Positions 62,122-64,000 of a stretch of 64,000 nt of DNA are shown in pieces. Source of the stretch: Nocardia puris (lineage in GTDB: Bacteria > Actinomycetota > Actinomycetes > Mycobacteriales > Mycobacteriaceae); NCBI RefSeq assembly GCF_003315035.1, contig NZ_QNRE01000005.1, positions 62,001 through 126,000 of the forward strand, given 5' to 3'. The notes beneath the pieces are model-generated. The model was given only the letters and a program-made list of their open reading frames with translations, was not told the DNA's origin and searched no databases. The position numbers and the translations under genes were made by a program. Numbering within the stretch: the stretch's first letter is position 1; every line of letters starts with the position of its first letter.

Positions 62122-63108
62122 GTGGGGAACATCGGGCAGGCGGACGACACTCGGATAACCGGGTCGATCGGGGGGATCGAGCCGGAATCCGGGACACGGC
62201 ACGAGGACCCGGGCGCGCCACCGGGCCGCATCATCCAGGTGGGGCTGTCCACCGCGTCGGTCTACCCGCAGAACACCGAGGCCGCGTTCCGCTACGCCGC
62301 CGAACTCGGTTACGACGGGATCGAGTTGATGGTGTGGGCCGAGCCCGCCAGCCAGAGCATCGCCACCGTGCAGTCCTACGTGCGCAAGTACGACATGCCG
62401 GTCCTGGCCGTGCACGCGCCGTGCCTGCTCATCTCGCAGCGGGTGTGGGGCGCCGATCCGATCGCGAAACTCGAGCGCAGCGTGCGCACCGCCGAGGCGC
62501 TCGGCGCCGAGACCGTCGTCGTGCATCCGCCGTTCCGCTGGCAGCGGCGCTACGCGGAGGGGTTCGCCGCCCAGGTCGCCGAGCTGGAGGAGCACGGCGA
62601 GGTGGTGGTCGCGGTGGAGAACATGTTCCCGATGCGCGCCGACACCCTGTTCGGGCGCGGGACGAAGGCGGCGCAGCGCCTGGAGCGCCGCGGCGGGCCC
62701 GGGTGGGGGCTCACGGCGTTCAGCCCGTCCTACGACCCCACCGACACCGGATTCGCGCACTACACCCTCGACCTGTCGCACACCGCCACGGCGGGCGCCG
62801 ACCCGCTCGCGCTGGCCAAGCGGATGGGCCCCGGCCTCGCGCACCTGCATCTGGCCGACGGCCGCGGCGCTGCCCACGACGAGCATCTCGTCCCCGGCGA
62901 GGGCTCCCAGCCGTGCGTCGAGGTGTGCGCGCAGCTGGTGCGTTCGGGTTTCGCGGGCCACGCCGTCGCCGAGATCAACACCCAGAACGCCCGCACCACC
63001 GCCGACCGCGCCGCCATGCTGCACCGCACCCTCACCTTCGCCCGCGTCCATCTCAACGGCCACGCCCCGGCCCCCCTGCCCGCCGCACCCCGCGTCAACC
63101 CGGCCTGA
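62122..63108 (+). CDS. Sugar phosphate isomerase/epimerase-like protein (Rv0498-like)
   Basis: 328 aa, xylose-isomerase-like TIM barrel. VGLSTASVYPQNTEAAFRYAAELGYDGIELMVWAE, LAVHAPCLLISQRVWGADP, VVVHPPFRWQ, AVENMFPMR, LDLSHTATAG, LHLADG. Metal-binding His/Glu residues of the AP2Ec family are present. Starts with GTG 15 bp after the previous gene. Substrate unknown. Confidence 0.86.
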   Translation: MGNIGQADDTRITGSIGGIEPESGTRHEDPGAPPGRIIQVGLSTASVYPQNTEAAFRYAAELGYDGIELMVWAEPASQSIATVQSYVRKYDMPVLAVHAPCLLISQRVWGADPIAKLERSVRTAEALGAETVVVHPPFRWQRRYAEGFAAQVAELEEHGEVVVAVENMFPMRADTLFGRGTKAAQRLERRGGPGWGLTAFSPSYDPTDTGFAHYTLDLSHTATAGADPLALAKRMGPGLAHLHLADGRGAAHDEHLVPGEGSQPCVEVCAQLVRSGFAGHAVAEINTQNARTTADRAAMLHRTLTFARVHLNGHAPAPLPAAPRVNPA

Positions 63109-63186
63109 GTGCTCCGGGGGCCTGGGAATCGGTACTCCATCCGCGCGGTTGTACGCTGTACGAATCGCACGACAGGAGCCGACCGT

Positions 63187-64000
63187 ATGACGCTGGAGTT
63201 GACCGAATCCACCCTCGCGCCGTTCGCCGCGGTGTGCACGCTGACCGAGACGGCCGCGCCCGCCGACGGCGTGGGCCGCTACGCGGGCGTGATCGACGAC
63301 GTGTGGACCATCGGGACCAAGGTGCACGGCGGCACCATGGTCGCGGCGAGCGCGGCCGCGGCCGCCCGCCTGCTGCGCGCCACCGATCCGGCGCTCGCCG
63401 AGATGGCGCCGATCGCGGCCAGCTCCGATTTCCTCGGCGCGCCCGATCCCGGCGCGGTCGATTACGAGGTGCGGGTGCGCAAGATCGGCCGCCAGATCTG
63501 CCTGGTCGACACCACCCTCGTGCAGGACGGCCGCGACCGCGTGCGCACCGCGTTCACCTTCGGCCACCTCGACGACGGTGAGCCGCTGTACGCGCCCGAG
63601 CACACCGATATGCCCGCCGAACCGCCCGCCGACGCGCTCGGCTACCAGGGCTCGCCGATGGGCGACATCGTGCACGTCGCGCAGGGGGCCGAGCTGTTCC
63701 TGGACAAGTCCTGGGCGCGGTTCCTCGACGGTGCGCAGGGCGAGCCGCGGCTGCGGCTGTGGATGCGCCCGCTGGCCGGCGACCAGGCCGATCCCGAGGT
63801 GTCGGCGCTGTTCGCGATGATGGCCGCCGATATGAGCCCGCCGGTGTCGATGAACCTCGGCCACTTCGGCTGGGCCCCGACCGTCCAGATGACGACGTAT
63901 CTGCGGCGCAGGCCCGCGCCCGGCTGGCTGCGGATCGTCGCGGTGTCCCACGAGGTGGGCGGTCGCCTGTTCGACGAGGACCAACTCGTGCTCGACAGCA
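63187..64000 (+). CDS. Thioesterase-family protein (Rv0499-like), partial
   Basis: Starts at ATG 63187 after GGAGCC and runs off the window end (at least 271 residues). ELTESTLAPFAAVCTLTE, DDVWTIGTKVHGGTMVAASAAAAARLLRAT, LRRRPAPGWLRIVAVSHEVGGRLFDED show a double hot-dog thioesterase arrangement as in TesB-like proteins. Follows the Rv0498-like gene as in M. tuberculosis. Confidence 0.85.
   Translation, partial: MTLELTESTLAPFAAVCTLTETAAPADGVGRYAGVIDDVWTIGTKVHGGTMVAASAAAAARLLRATDPALAEMAPIAASSDFLGAPDPGAVDYEVRVRKIGRQICLVDTTLVQDGRDRVRTAFTFGHLDDGEPLYAPEHTDMPAEPPADALGYQGSPMGDIVHVAQGAELFLDKSWARFLDGAQGEPRLRLWMRPLAGDQADPEVSALFAMMAADMSPPVSMNLGHFGWAPTVQMTTYLRRRPAPGWLRIVAVSHEVGGRLFDEDQLVLDS

Overview
The window is a high-GC actinobacterial chromosome segment with dense genes and many GTG starts and 4-base stop/start overlaps. 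It carries mycothiol synthesis (mshA), SenX3-RegX3, an HbhA-like protein, DUF3558 lipoproteins and PPE/EspG-like ESX genes. Gene order follows the Mycobacterium tuberculosis block Rv0467-Rv0499 (icl, fadB2, TetR, DUF445, XRE, hbhA, DUF2516, deoC, DUF2505, murB, lprQ, SDR, mshA, YbjN-like, gpm1, senX3, regX3, Rv0495c-like, ppx, Rv0497-like, Rv0498-like, Rv0499-like). The mycolate cyclopropane synthases that follow fadB2 in M. tuberculosis are absent, and several accessory blocks are inserted. A Nocardia or close relative fits best; this is inference from content and order, not from a database search.

Layout. 1-8.7 kb: isocitrate lyase, 3-hydroxybutyryl-CoA dehydrogenase, a MetE homologue that has lost three of its four expected zinc ligands, an HtrA-type protease, a zinc alcohol dehydrogenase and an AI-2E-family membrane protein. 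8.7-13.7 kb: an accessory patch with two DUF3558-type lipoproteins, a DUF4143 ATPase broken by a frameshift and preceded by three 23-bp repeats, and an AraC/DoxX divergent pair. 13.7-15.1 kb: a VKOR-DsbA disulfide-forming operon. 15.2-19.2 kb: a TetR regulator divergent from an esterase, a flavin monooxygenase and a cofactor-free dioxygenase of the Hod/AqdC type. This matches the aqdRABC cluster that degrades the Pseudomonas quinolone signal, and two matching operator palindromes lie in the divergent promoter. 19.3-23.1 kb: a LexA paralogue, PPK2 with a DUF4288 partner, and a PE-like/small ORF/PPE-like/EspG operon.

23.3-30.1 kb: an enoyl-reductase-like protein, a UbiB-type kinase, then the conserved TetR/DUF445/XRE/HbhA/DUF2516 group. 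30.2-40.4 kb: an inserted set of metabolic and unknown genes (hydrolase, purU, DUF2505, methyltransferase, YaeQ, imine-reductase-like, unknowns, an orphan AbiEi-like protein, DUF2993) ending with deoC. 40.6-49.5 kb: a GNAT gene with a damaged 3' end, DUF2505, murB, an L,D-transpeptidase lipoprotein, mscL, SDR, a DUF1778-GNAT toxin-antitoxin pair, a hydrolase and mshA. 49.5-64 kb: YbjN-like, ROK kinase, gpm1, a secreted CocE-type hydrolase, senX3-regX3, three small secreted proteins, the Rv0495c-like/ppx pair, a 697-residue repeat-rich membrane protein, a sugar-phosphate isomerase-like protein and a thioesterase-like gene cut by the window end.

No rRNA, tRNA, CRISPR array, insertion sequence or prophage was recognised. 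The strongest leads are the aqd cluster, the zinc-ligand-poor MetE homologue, the frameshifted ATPase with its repeats, and the coupled small ORF in the ESX-type operon.
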